Below are positions 35,531 to 47,366 of a stretch of 64,000 nt of DNA, one piece after another (position 1 is the stretch's first letter; every line of letters begins with the position of its first letter). A model generated the notes under the pieces. That model saw nothing but the letters and a program-made list of their open reading frames with translations, had not been told where the DNA came from and searched no databases. The DNA lies in contig CM074187.1 in the NCBI GenBank assembly GCA_037179385.1, positions 44,054,879 through 44,118,878 of the forward strand, written 5' to 3'. The position numbers and the translations under genes are program-made. This DNA is from Holothuria scabra. Taxonomy: Eukaryota; Echinodermata; Holothuroidea; Aspidochirotida; Holothuriidae.

Positions 35531-36479
35531 GGTGGGGGCAGTGGCGTAGCAACTGGGGGAGGGGGAAGGGGGAAGGGGGGCAAGTTGCCCTCCCTGGAAA
35601 ATAATTTGGGGAAATTTGATGAATTTTCTTACTGTAAAGAAGTCTCTTTGTCTACTGGGCATTTAGAACGCCCTCTGTTTGGAAAAATTCTTGCTTATAA
35701 CTCCCTAGTAACTGGGTCTGTTTTGAGAATAATAGGTCCCTGGATTTGTTACCAAACTACATTTTCCACAATCTTATCCCCTAATGGAGTAATTAGTCAT
35801 ATCTGTGATTTCTAGTAAAACCATTACTTTTACTGAATTTTCGAAACGACTCTCTGACAGGTACAACTAGTGGCTGTCAGTAGAAGAATTCTATATAATT
35901 TCTGTGCTGAAGTAATGAATGGATGGCTATAGGTCATTTGTCAAATATTGGTGGGAGACAACTGGCCAGCAGTTTTGGTCAAATTGCTGATGTGGTATTT
36001 TATAACTATTGGCCAATCAAAGAAGTTTTGTTTGCTTGGTATTACTGAATATTCAATTAACAATTTCGTACCCGCCTTTTTATTGGTTATTGTTTGGGTG
36101 CAGGCACTCCTTTAGCAGTTTTGGAAGATGACTTGAAAGGGACTGGTTGGCAGACCTCTGGAGGGGGAACTTGATGGGTGACTTTCCTACCTAAGAAACG
36201 TTTGCTCTATCCTGTATACAGTAATATTATTTTGGAGATTTGTTGAATAAATTTTAGTAAACCACAAGAAACTCTGAATCGTTATTTTTGCAAGGATTTC
36301 TGCCTCCAGCCAGAAACTTGTGAAATATTTCTGATATTATCATCTGATCATGGAAGCAACAACCCTCTAACCAGAGGAGAGGAACAACCATAGATGAGGA
36401 ACAACTTGACACTAACTCTAACAAAAATTTCTCAAAATTTTTGTTAGAGTAATAAATTCCGAGACATTTCTCATACATA

Positions 36480-36856
36480 ATTCATATTTTCATGCAACAA
36501 ATTAACCCAGGTCGCTGCTTACGATCATCTTCTGAATTTTTTCTTTCCCATCCTCCAATTTCTAAAACTAAGTGTTATGGGGCCAGATCTTTTACTGTTG
36601 CTGCCCCTGAGGTTTGGAACAGCCTTCCTGATAATGTGCGTTCTTTAACTAATTTAATCATTTTAAAAAGAATTTGAAAACTTATTTTTTTAATTGTCTA
36701 AACTGATCACTGTTTTTGTATTTTAAGCTTTTTTGTTCTTTTCTGTGCTTTAAGTTTTGATTTTATCTGTGTTATTTTTAACCCTTTTCTTTGTACAGCG
36801 CTTTGAGTGTTTTTGAAAAGCGCTTTATAAATAGCATTATTATCATTATTATTTAT
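36480..36856 (+). mobile_element. LINE 3' end (L2/CR1-like) with GCGCTTTATAAATA tail
   Basis: The plus strand encodes KTKCYGARSFTVAAPEVWNS then LPDNVRSLTN, the extreme C-terminus of an L2/CR1-like RT protein. A 3' UTR ends in TGTACAGCGCTTTGAG, AGCGCTTTATAAATA and ATTATTATT repeats, the usual tail of this clade. Strongly 5' truncated. Confidence 0.88.
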
Positions 36857-37478
36857 TTGAGATTTCGTCATTGTCCCATGAACCGACCCTACTCGCGTTC
36901 CACAGAAATGTCCTCGCCGCGTAGCAGATTGAATGTTCTCTTGTATACGCGGGGTTTTTATGATCAGTGCATTTCAGTGCACATGAAGTAAAGCTGCTAT
37001 TCAGGAATTTGACAACAGCTGATACAGTACAAATAACACTGAAAGGCTGTAAACCCGAACTTATCCCCTTGTACACAGTCTCTGCGTTGTACACTTTGGG
37101 AATTCAGTAAAAAGATGTGAAAACTGTCAAGTAACTTACGTAGACCCCCCCCCCCCCATAGTCTATTATATTGTCCCGCAAGCTAGCAGTAGCTATACCG
37201 ATTTTACTCTGTGTACATAAAGATGGATGGGGCTGAAACAACCCATGGCCAACGATTAACTTAAAGTTAGTCTAGAAATTAGAATGAACGGGATCCATTG
37301 GCATACTTAGATTTTGTTACTTAGCCTAATCCTTGGAGGTTTACAGGCTAGTTCGGGAAAAAACTTTTCTGCTTTCTGCTTTCAACGGGTCCATGAGTAC
37401 CTTGTAGCCTTCTTCACATAACAGACTGCTGTTCTAACAGGATATCCTGTGTGATCGAGCCACTGTTAGGCCTCCTTT

Positions 37479-38483
37479 TAGTGGCGTACGAAGGGGGGGG
37501 GGTGGACCATTGGGCCAGCCCCCCCCCCTCACAGATGCCATTTTTTCTTTGTTCTTAAAAATAAGTAGTTATATATAACACAGATTTTACTTCAAAAGAT
37601 AGCATGTGTGGCACCAGGTTGCATATAAGGACACCAAATTTTTCAAAAATTTTCAAAGGAGAAGGATTGTCTCTGCAAGTACGTCCGTCAGTGATGCCAA
37701 TATTTTAATTCCTACAAATAGGCAAATTCTGTCAAGTTCCAATTCTTACTTTAAAAGGTAGACTCTGTTTCCCACTGGTAGCATCGATAAAAATAAAGAT
37801 TACATGTTTAGATTCTCTTTACAAGCATGAATACGCTATTTTTGACCATCTGAGAGGTCTGATTTTTTCGATTTTTTTTTACGCTCCGCGCCAACCAATG
37901 GTGGCGTTTCGCTCAGTCTTTTGGGCAAAATTACATTTTTGGGTCAGATTACCCCTTAACTCTCTGATCACTTTTCAGTTTGCGAACATATTTTGAAGGA
38001 AGGATTTTATTTGCAAACGACAAAAGAAGGTAGTGGCTGGGTAGATTCTTCGTATAAGTCTGGAAAATGCAATTTCCGGCCATCTGAGGGGTCTGATTTT
38101 TCGAAATTTTCTCTACGCTCCGCGCCAACCAATGGATAATCTTTATGACAAAATAACTTTTTGTGGCCAAGAAATACCACATATCCTATACCGATCAATG
38201 TTCTTTTATTTTGACTCCTAAAAGTGTGCAAACTTAATGACAAGTTTTACTTCGTAAGGTAGCATCAATGGCATAAAAATGCATGTAAAGACACCGTAAG
38301 TTTCAGTTTTATCCTCATGAACCACCACGATTCAACTTTTTACACTGTTCCTGTCAAAGTCGAAAATCTTGCACCATTTTGCATCTAGGCACCTTGAAAA
38401 ATTCAAAAAATTTCTGGACACCCCTTCTCTTAGACCATACTGCATGCCCCCCCCCCTTCAGAGAAATCCTTGGTACCCCACTG
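37479..38483. mobile_element. Nested hAT-like element (ends YAGTGGSGTACSAAGG)
   Basis: TAGTGGCGTACGAAGGGG at 37,479 and, inverted from 38,483, CAGTGGGGTACCAAGGA match at 14 of 17 positions. It contains two direct copies of the words CTCCGCGCCAACCAATGG (near 37,883 and 38,112). I could not find a target duplication. Confidence 0.5.
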
Positions 38484-38934
38484 CGTTAGTACATACAAAT
38501 AAACCAGTATTGTTGACCAAAATAATATACTAAGAGCTGTTATTTCCAATTGTTCTATGTTATACTTTAAGATTAAAAATACAGGTAATACAGGAATACA
38601 GGGACCGCGGAGACGAAGGGGGGGGGGGGTAGGGGGCTTTAGCCCCCGCACTTACATAATGACATTGTAATGTTGTTAAACTTGTAAATTTGCATTTTGT
38701 ATATGAAATACATACCAATTGACCGGGAAAAATTTTGGGGAAATTTCATACCTTTGCCCCCTGGAAAAAATCCTAGCTACGCCACTGGGTGGGGGGGGGG
38801 GGGGGAGAGTAGCAGCGTACGCGGGTTTTCTCTCTCAGATAAGGGGGGATGCAGGATGCTGAATGATAGCTGGTCTGGGGAGGGGCTTAAAGGAGGGGGG
38901 TGTCCCTCTTCACTTTGGTAATTGTTTGGTTTTA

Positions 38935-39087
38935 CAAGAATGTCATGTAGTATGGTGCACTCTCCATGACCTTTACCAGACGCCATCTTGTTGTTTACGA
39001 GCAACGCTCCCTTCCCTTTGTTCTAGATTCCCAGGGCCCTTCCTGTTTCCCGTCACGTGTTACCAGTGGACGTGACATATCACATTA
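38935..39087. repeat. 520-bp dispersed repeat, first half of the interrupted copy
   Basis: This is the reverse complement of 23,517-23,665 with only a few differences. It stops exactly at TTA (39,085-39,087), where the inserted element begins. Confidence 0.85.
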
Positions 39088-39721
39088 GGGAGCTTTCGAT
39101 TTGCACGTTCACCTAGTCGACTGCTACGAGATTACGTCAATTTCAGTCTCTGCGCATGCGTCACGTCGTCTCCCTCGTCCACTAGCCAAATCGAGAACGT
39201 GTCCACCGCGGTTTTGACGTTCGCTCCAAACTGCAACGAACGTTCACATGTGTGACGTCACAGAATTTCTGAAAATGGATTAAGTGGCAAGAACGCATGC
39301 TAGTTTCCCTCCTCGTGATCTGTTTTGCCCAAATGCGGTCACTTTTTACCTAAAATATATATGAGATTGATGATTCATTGGGGAATATGCGTTATTTTGG
39401 AAGTTTTCTTGCAACTTCAACAGGCGGATATTCGAAGTTGAAATATTGTTTTTTTTTTCAACTGTACTACATGCAAACGTACATTCATTATCATTATTAT
39501 TATGATACAATACGTAATAATATTTACAAGAAACGTGAGTATGAAGACAGTAGAAAAGGAACCAGATGAAGCTTGCAAGCTTTTCTAGTCTGGCCCTAAT
39601 AACTGAGACGTTCTTAATTGCTTACACAACTAGAATATATAAATACGAATATGACTCCTATAACATTTACATGATTGTATACAAAGAATTGCTGCTAGTT
39701 TGATGCTTACTTTTAGCCAGA

Positions 39722-41085
39722 TTTTTAATTATTTATTTATTCGATTATTTATTTATTTATTTTTTTTTTTTGCCAGATAAAATTAATTATCCACATACAA
39801 TAACAAGAAGGATTTCTTTAAGTACTTCTTGAATAGATTAAGGTTAGGGGCATTTCTTATGCTAATGTCAAGAGAGTTCCAGAGAGATACCCCTCTACTT
39901 CTCACGTGAGAGTGCGCAAACATTGTCCTAGTATATGGCTGGAGAAGATTATTCTTCTTGTTGGATAGTTGTGATGACAACTATTAAGGTTGAAAAAGGA
40001 ATGGAAATCAGGAGGGAGTTGACCGCTGTTGTGCCTATACAAAAGAACGCCTAACTGGTAATTGTAGTGGTCCTTTAGAGTTAGAATATTATAATGGTGA
40101 AAAAGCGGAAGAGAATGAGTGTATGGTGAAGCTTTTGATATAGTTCGTACAGCCCTCTTTTGAAGAATAAAAAGCTTGTCTGTATATGTTGGCAAGGCAT
40201 TACCCCATAATAAAATACTATAAGTAAGGTGTGGTAAAATTAATGCATTATAGATAGTTAACAAGGAACAACTAGGAATATAATGTTTTAGTCTATTCAT
40301 AACACCGACGATTTTAGAAACGGATTTAGTAACGTTATGAATGTGATCCTGCCATGTAAGTTTATTATCAATTGTAACCCCTAAGAACTTAGTAGAATTT
40401 TCACTACTTATGATGGTGTTCTTAAAATTTATAGTAAAACGTGCAGTGTCACCTTTCATATTATTAAAAACCAATAATTTAGTTTTACTTATATTTAAAG
40501 ATAACTTGTTTGACGCTAACCATTCAAAAACATTTTTTAACTCTGAAGAAACAACTTGGAGGGCTCGACTGACATCAGGATTATGATAATAAACAGTTGT
40601 GTCATCGGCAAATAATATAAACTTCAGTAATTTTGACGACTTATACATATCATTGATATATAATATAAAAAGAAGAGGTCCCAGTATTGAACCTTGCGGA
40701 ACGCCGATATTAATATTATTAAGATTAGAGTCCTTCCCTTTAAAACGGACAAATTGTTTACGATTAGAAAGATAACTTTTAAACCAATCAAATGCCACAC
40801 CCCGTATTCCATATCTGTACAGTTTGTTCAATAAAATTTCATGATTTATAGTATCAAAAGCTTTAGATAAATCGATAAATAAGGCCACGGTGCTGACTCT
40901 ATTATCTAGGTTACACACTATATCATCAACAAACTTTAAAGCAGCCATATATGTGGAGTGATCCTTCCGAAATCCATACTGCCCGGAATATAATAGGTTA
41001 TTCTTATTTATAAAAGCTGATAATCTATTGTATGTAAGTCTTTCAAAAATTTTAGAAATAGCAATAAACTGTGTTCTCCATGAAA
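39722..41085 (-). mobile_element. 5'-truncated LINE with nearly complete reverse transcriptase
   Basis: A minus-strand frame of nearly 395 codons (39,902-41,089) holds the RT fingers/palm: QYGFRKDHST, LFIDLSKAFDTINHE (motif A, catalytic Asp), GVPQGSILGPLLFILYIND (motif B), FADDT (motif C) and STKFLGVTIDNKLTW (motif E). A frameshift near 39,950-39,970 moves the C-terminus (SRGVSLWNSLD, stop at 39,783) to another frame. The tail is A-rich (TAAA)n at 39,725-39,775. The N-terminus starts inside SKIFERLTYNRL, so the endonuclease and ORF1 are missing. CR1/L2/Jockey-like, inactive but young-looking. Confidence 0.93.
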
Positions 41086-41089
41086 ACAT

Positions 41090-41557
41090 ACCAACAACTT
41101 AACTAGCGTTCGTGTAGTAGACATGCATTTACATCGTTGAAGAAATTTAGAAAAATTACACAAGGCTAAGCTGTAAATTCTCCATTTTAATACGACTCGT
41201 CCACGTCGACCCTTGCACAGGGAAATCGAAACAGGCTTTAACAGTCGACGTACCATAGCAGTGGACGCGTTCAAGAAGGCAAGCTGGTTAACTAGTTTTT
41301 TTCTAAAAGTCCCCACGACTCTCTGGCGAAGAGCCAAGGGGCGAAAACCAAACGATTACTCCCGGAGGAGTTCTGCTCCCTTAAGGAGATTAACGTCCCA
41401 AATGGACAAGTACGCCCTCCAAAGGGCAAACACTGAGTGGTCCTGCTCTAGACTGGCTGAACAGAACAGAAGCCACAACCTGGATGCAGTTTAACGTCAT
41501 GCCCAGGACCAGGTTAACTAGAACGAAGTCCACGTTCACTGAATCAAAAGCTCGGTA
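41090..41557. other. Right arm of the 2.47-kb transposon, open on both strands
   Basis: The stretch 41,213-41,494 is open on the plus strand (94 codons, R/K-rich) and largely open on the minus strand (to 41,337). It is more GC-rich than its surroundings. It may be a remnant of transposon coding sequence. I recognise no domain. Confidence 0.35.
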
Positions 41558-41935
41558 TTACCGTAGCTCCACGTGCACGCTGTAATCCATATTTTCGAGG
41601 TGTGGCCAATTTCCCCCTTTGCAGCCTCCTCATTGGTCATTTATATCATAATAATTATTCATATGGGTGCGTCATAACTTTTGACCAATCAGGGGACTGC
41701 ATGTGTTCAGAGCTCGCACGATTCACATGACCGAGCCTGCGAGCTGGACACTCGTGCCGTAGACGCAGAGGGATACACATATCTTAGGAATCGTATTAGG
41801 CTGGCAGAATAATTAATTCAACTTAATCATCTTTTTGTGGAACTAAAATCATCAAATAAATATTTTGAAATCAACTGAACTCTCCTATCTTTTTTCCGCC
41901 TGGAACTCGATCCCGTACCACTCAATATCCAACAT
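41558..41935. repeat. 520-bp dispersed repeat, second half of the interrupted copy
   Basis: Reverse complement of about 23,146-23,519 at high identity. Together with 38,935-39,087 it makes one full copy broken by the 2.47-kb insertion. Confidence 0.85.
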
Positions 41936-42079
41936 GAAGCCTATAAATGCAAAATGGTGCTAATTAAATTTTCAACTTCAACAGAAAAAGTGTTGAAAAT
42001 TGAATTGAGGTGGTTAATGGGGTTAAAACCGAATTTTTTTGTCTTTACATGCAATTTAATGCCATCTTAGGCCTATATT

Positions 42080-44075
42080 CAGTGGCGTCACCAAGGGGGA
42101 GGGGGCAGGGGAAGGGGGAAGTCCCCCTGAAAAATTGTGTGCTCCCTGTGTGTCCCCCAACTGAGATTTGAGATTTTCAGAAAACGGTATGCCTTCTTCA
42201 GTCAGAGTGTGACAATGAAAATATTTAATATTGGATTCTCCGTTTGACAAGAAAGAGGCAATAATTTTCATACTTTGGAACTGGAAATATCGCAAAAACA
42301 CCTGAAAAAATGCCATTTCAGGCTGTCTGAGGGGGTTGCATTTTTCAAAAATTTCTGCACACTTCCGACTTCGCCAACTGCAGGTGGCGCATAGCTCAGG
42401 TAACCCGGCGTTCAAGCAGGATTAGGACTTCCTTTTTTCTTCCTTTCTTATCTTAAGAGGATCACATTTAACTGCCCATCGACTGCTTCTCTTTCTCTTT
42501 CAAGTTCAGTTCTCCTTCTTCAAAATGTCAGACGGTTTTCCCATCTTAACAAGCCTTTCAAAAAAAAAAAATAAATAAATAAAAAAAAAATAACAAATCT
42601 GATCAAAATTGTTAAATTGGTTGGGCCACCCGACGTGAAGTTGTAATTCATAAGCCAATGGCTTCTCCCACATTCAGTTCGTGGTCGATTAGCGTCGTAA
42701 CACAACTGCCCTTCAAGGCCTGATTATTATTATCCGCTCTTGATAGTAGTTTCACGAGTATTGTTATCAATTAAATCTTATTTGAAGTTGTCCTGGTAGT
42801 TATTTTAGGCCAGTGTAAAGGCAAGAGAATTACCCGTAAATTACTACCTTAAAGGCCCAGTTCTCTCACCCTAAACAGTTCCAATTCTCCTAACCTTCCT
42901 ACTAAAGCCCCTCCCACAATTGTCTGAAATTCATCCTCATCCAGACACAATCCCAGTTTATTGCTTCAGGGTGAGTATAGAAAAACTCAATTTATATAAT
43001 CAAAACACTTTCAGTACGTTCATGCTGTGTAATATAAGCTTTGGCACTCTGCATTGTTTGAATTAGCTGTCAGTCAAAGAGCTGAACCAATTGATAATTT
43101 CGGTACCCGGATACCAAAATTGCAGTTTGGGGTGAGAGGTTTGGCCCTTTGATACCAACCAGACCCCTTAAAACCGAGGAGCTTCCGGGGGCTTCACCAT
43201 CCGACCCCCACCGAGACACACATTGAACTGCCCATCAAATCCTTTTCTCAATAGTTCATCTCGCCTTAGTTTTCAAAATGAGAGCCGGATCTGCTCTTGG
43301 TAGTTGAATCACTGGTTTTTTTACCAAAAGTCTTACTGGAAGTTACCCTGGAGTTTTTTGGAGGCCAGTGTTATGCCAATAGAAGAACACTTAAATAGCG
43401 GCTTTAATACCTCAGAAACACGTTAAAACCCAGGAGCTGCCGAGGGCTTTCCCCCTGGACCCCACCAGGGGCCCCGGCTAAGGCGGGCCCCTGGACATCA
43501 CATGCTCAGACTCGCGCTTTGCACTCGGTGGCCCCTACGGCGCCATGAGTGTAGTCTAGAAGTGCCCCGTGCAAAATTGTTGTAGCCCCAAATGCCGAGA
43601 CCCTAGAATAAAAAGTCTGATGACGCCCCTGGGTGTAGTAGCCTACCCAGCCCAGGTGATCTTTCAGGCAGGATTTCATCTTTCCGTGAGAGAGTCACAT
43701 TTAACTGCAAATCAACTGTTTCTTTATAGGCCAGCCCCCCCCCCCCCTTTTCCTCAAAATGGTAGTAGATTCACTAGATTCGTTACCAAAATATCTTACA
43801 AAATCTTACTCGAAGTTGTCCTGAGAGTAATTTGTAGACCAGTGTTAAGTCATTGAATAAGGTAACCATTAAAGAACGACTTTAATACCTCACAAACACC
43901 CTTAAACCCAGGAGCGTCCGATGGCTTGTCCCCTTGGATCCCACTCGATTCGACCCCACCCGATAGGGCCTAGATCGGTAGCGCTTCCGGCGCCATGACT
44001 AGAGTATAATGGTGCCCCTACAAATTTTTTTAGTCCCGGAGCCCCTATAGAGTGAAAAGTCTGGGGACACCACTG
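42080..44075. mobile_element. hAT-derived region with CAGTGGYGTCMCCA ends and three related blocks
   Basis: The left end CAGTGGCGTCACCA (42,080) and, inverted from 44,075, CAGTGGTGTCCCCA form a short TIR. Inside, a block with the words CATTTAACTGC, GAAGTTGTCCTG and GACCAGTGTT recurs at about 42.46-42.82, 43.22-43.63 and 43.69-44.07 kb. A second terminus-like end (inverted CAGGGGCGTCATCAGAC) is at 43,631. I found no target duplication, so the outline is tentative. Confidence 0.5.
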
Positions 44076-45130
44076 CTGGCAATTAAAACATCTCAAGATC
44101 TCAGACTGCCATGGAGCACTTGTTGTGGTCAAGTATGATTGTGTTAAGACTTGTGCTCCAGAAGGAAATCCCAATTGTCCAGTTATCGGAATGGGACCAC
44201 TAAGGCATGGGGTTTTCAGAGGAACTTTGAATAAGAGCAAATAAACACCAAACTAGTCAGAAACTTCAGACAATAATTACAGTATTTTTACTTGAACGAA
44301 TTTTTCATAAGGGAGAAAGGAAACATTTGTAAGATTTGCGGTACATTTAGAGAGCAAAAGCAGTTGAATGTCAACATGTTACGCATGTCATTCTAGGAGA
44401 CTGCTACATATGAAACTCCTCGATGATGAAAGACAAGTTACTTTGTACCTGTCACTGAATTTGGTTACAATAGTTTACTGTGGATAATATCTATAGATGG
44501 TTCAGCGAACAGAGTCCCTGCTTGGTTCAACTTCGGTTGTGAGAACTGCATGCGGATAGCACCGACATTTTGTAGTTCATTAGATGATTAGAATAAAACT
44601 TTCTGGCAAAGTCAGCCGAGAGGTGGTGGAAGGATACTGCCGGAAGAGAAGACAAGTTTCCGCTAGGGAAGCAGCAATCTCAGGTTCAGGCAGAAAAGAC
44701 GACCTACCAAGTACCAAACAAAGCGGAGAGGGAGAATTTGGAAGGGCACAAAGCGCGTAGAAAAAGTTGGGGTTCTCGAAGAAAATGGATATATGAGGTA
44801 GGTTACCGTGCATCTTTTGAATTTGATGTCAAATGAAGGGTGGGTCAAATGAAAGATTCCCGTATTTGGCTATTAAGAGAATAGTAAACTTTATACTATG
44901 GGGTGATGACTGTCCGAGAAAACTCAAAACACCGGGCGACTGGTCGAGGGGATTCCCTCCGCTACCCTGAACTTAACATCGAGACTGCGCTGAAAACGTT
45001 TTACAAATATGGTGTTGTGTCCGGAATAGGAAGCTCACAAAGAGGAGCAAAGGCTCGCGACCACGTATCGAATAAAAACAGGTTTATTATCAAACTTTTA
45101 ACCTTATAGCTCACGACGTATCTGAGATGT
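44076..45130. other. No gene recognised
   Basis: Mixed-composition intergenic sequence. Short frames occur but none has recognisable content. Confidence 0.4.
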
Positions 45131-45132
45131 GT

Positions 45133-45405
45133 CTTTAAAAAAGGGGGAAATACAGTCGTCCCAACGTGAAGTAGTGTAGTAGACTGACCTGCTTCATGAT
45201 TGGTTCTTGAGAGTCACGTGACAAAGCCCCCCCCCCCCTTAAAATGTGAAATTAACTAATTTACTATTTGGTTTATAGCCCTACCTAGCGTGAATATTCA
45301 ATTAAGTCCTAGAACCTTAAATATTAATACTATGGAAAATACTTTAAAGAAAAATAAGACAAAAATGTGAGTTTTAGCAGTTTTCAAAATAAGTCTTCTT
45401 CTTTC
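45133..45405 (+). mobile_element. MITE family member (GTAGACT/AGTCA type), copy 1
   Basis: The words GTGTAGTAGACT, TTCATGATTGG, GAGTCACGTGACA, ATGTGAAATT and CAAAATAAGT occur in the same order as at 54,155-54,410. It contains a C-run and has no frame. Confidence 0.65.
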
Positions 45406-45445
45406 GGATCACGGTGAAACATCCAAAGGACACTCATGGGTCACG

Positions 45446-45568
45446 GTAGCCCTCGAACAGGGATGTGTGTTCGTTACATGGCCTAGGCTCATTCCCCCAA
45501 CATCACGTGTTGTGAGAGGAATGAGCCCAAGCCATGTAACGAACATACAGCCCTGTTCGAGGGCTAGG
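45446..45568. repeat. Hairpin with 47-bp arms
   Basis: The left arm (AGCCCTCGAACAGGG ... TTCGTTACATGGCCTAGG) and the right arm (ATGAGCCCAAGCCATGTAAC ... CCCTGTTCGAGGGCT) are nearly perfect inverted repeats around a loop of about 25 nt. It could be a foldback MITE or a transcribed hairpin. Confidence 0.8.
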
Positions 45569-45799
45569 GTCAGGGGTGCTAATAAAATGTAATAAATTGA
45601 AAGGGATATTTGTTACCATGTAAACCATCAATCAAAGGTAGATTATTCCAATTTTTAAGAGTATTGAGAAAGAAACTCAATAACAATTGGACCGAGAGTA
45701 GAGATGACCAGAATCGTGTTTAATGAGGGCGGAGGGCGAGCCGGCGGGGGCACACTCCACCCGCAGCAGTCAGTCGGGTGGTTTACGCCGGGGTTAGTG

Positions 45800-46730
45800 C
45801 AGGGGTGGGCAAACTACGGCCCACGGGCCATATGCGGCCCACCAGTGATCTTTTGTGGCCCGCGAGATTTCTCAAGAAAAAGAAAAATGTAAGTCTATTT
45901 TACATCATAACAAACGAAACGAAATTATTACCATAGTACCAGGCGTTAAGTGCCGTGAAATGAATCGACATGATTTGTGTTTTTCACGGGTCTCTACTAT
46001 TAACTAAAACAAAAATTTGGCTGTAAAAGTCAGAATTTTCCAGTGAATTTACTTGAACTTAGCATTAGAGCCTAGTCGCAAACTGGAATCATTAGGCGTA
46101 CCAGGCGGGGCAGGAGAATAATCCCCCCAAATTTCTGAGGTTGAAAATTTGGGTAGGAAAAAAAATCGGGCACAGAATAGGTGCTTTCCAGGAAGAGATG
46201 AAATATAAGTGAAAAACATTGTCCGAATTTTCTACTGAGTTCCGTAATCTTTTTTATCAAATTCTCAAATAATGTTCAAAACTTTTCGCCCGCTTCGAGC
46301 GCATCAGTGGTTTGGTAGTCTGGTGTATGCACCTAAATTGAACTGCAACAAGGTTTGGCCTAAAATGTTCTGTCTTCAAACTGGAAGAGTTCTTTGCGCC
46401 TTTGATTGACATTTCTAATTAGTAGGCCTACTAGCATCTACTATTAAATGTGGCTTTGTTACTGAGGTGCTAACTTTGAACACTACAATTTAAGTAAGCA
46501 CTCCTCGTTGATCTTGAAATGACAACATTTTAATCCAAGATCAACATTACTTAAGTTAACAACATTACTTTATTGAAATTTTATTTGTTTTGACTAAATA
46601 TTTATATTGCTTCAAAGTCCTCAGAGTTAAAGGTTTCAAATTAACAGCATGTCCCTGGTTAAGTGCGGCCCGATCAATTTTTCATTCCTCAAATCTGGCC
46701 CGTTCAATCAAAAAAGCATGCCCACCCCTA
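45800..46730. mobile_element. 931-bp hAT element, non-autonomous (CAGGGGTGGGCAAAC)
   Basis: The left end CAGGGGTGGGCAAACTACGG and, inverted from 46,730, TAGGGGTGGGCATGC form the TIR. The flanks GGTTAGTG (45,792-45,799) and GGTAAGTG (46,731-46,738) are an 8-bp target duplication with one mismatch. GCGGCCC words lie subterminally at both ends. This end sequence is typical of widespread animal hAT families. No transposase. Confidence 0.85.
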
Positions 46731-46739
46731 GGTAAGTGG

Positions 46740-47360
46740 AATAGGAAAAGTCTGAAACTGAACTTCTTCTCCACAGGCAGAAATATTTTGCTCCGCCTCA
46801 TGCATGTAGGCCCCATCAGTCTTTGGACCTTAACGCAGCCTTAACCGCACATTGTGTGTTTTTCTTGCGTTATTAATTAGTTGAATGCACCTGAAATAGT
46901 CCTTCTCACATGAAGCGTGTTGAAAAAAGCACACGTGCAAATAATCCTCTATTACATTCACCTTTAGCGAGAAAACCATCTGTTGAATCGGACAAAATAA
47001 GATAAATTAAATTATCAATACTTGTTTATTTATTGGACCCTACGCAATCAGACTCGCGCTTCGCCCTCGTTGTGCACCTTTGGTGCACAGACTGGTGATT
47101 CTCTCCACTCACTCCACTCAGGGGAAATACAGGTCATTCCCCCACCTCCAAAATCCTGCACACGCCGGCCACTTGAGATGGTAAAATGAGTGGTGCATCC
47201 ATAGCTTCTGGGTTGGTTGACTGAGTCTGTCCATGTGTAGTTGTCCAGAGAGACATGTCTCTGTCAAGTATTCCCAAAGTCTAATTATCCTTGTTGCAGA
47301 TGGATGCCGTGCTAATCTCAGTCACATCGTGATTCGTATCCGATCAGCGCTTTTATTTAG
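46740..47360. other. No gene recognised
   Basis: Intergenic sequence containing GACTCGCGCTTCGCCCTCG, a word also seen near 43,510, so probably repeat-derived. Confidence 0.35.
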
Positions 47361-47366
47361 TGACAT

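Larger units (their letters stand above)
35539..38787. mobile_element. 3.25-kb hAT-like element, non-autonomous, with nested insertions
   Basis: The ends CAGTGGCGTAGCAA and, inverted, CAGTGGCGTAGCTA match over 12 bp. They are flanked by GGTGGGGG on both sides (35,531-35,538 and 38,788-38,795), an 8-bp duplication typical of hAT. That 8-mer is G-rich and could match by chance. Inside lie a LINE tail (about 36.48-36.86 kb) and a second CAGTGG-type element (37.48-38.48 kb). No transposase frame. Confidence 0.7.
39088..41557. mobile_element. 2.47-kb DNA transposon inserted at TTA, hosting a LINE
   Basis: It interrupts the 520-bp repeat. TTA (or ATTA) is present on both sides (39,085-39,087 and 41,558-41,560) but only once in the uninterrupted copy at 23,517-23,519. 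The ends GGGAGCTTTCGATTTGC and, inverted, ACCGAGCTTTTGATTC are imperfect TIRs. A 3-bp TTA target suggests the PIF/Harbinger group. No transposase is recognisable. The interior is largely a LINE copy. Confidence 0.75.

Noticed and set aside
31850..41089. Reverse-transcriptase frames as host or retroviral genes
   Set aside because: The motif set and tails are of non-LTR LINEs. No LTRs, gag, protease, integrase or envelope. All copies are 5' truncated, and two of the four show frameshifts.
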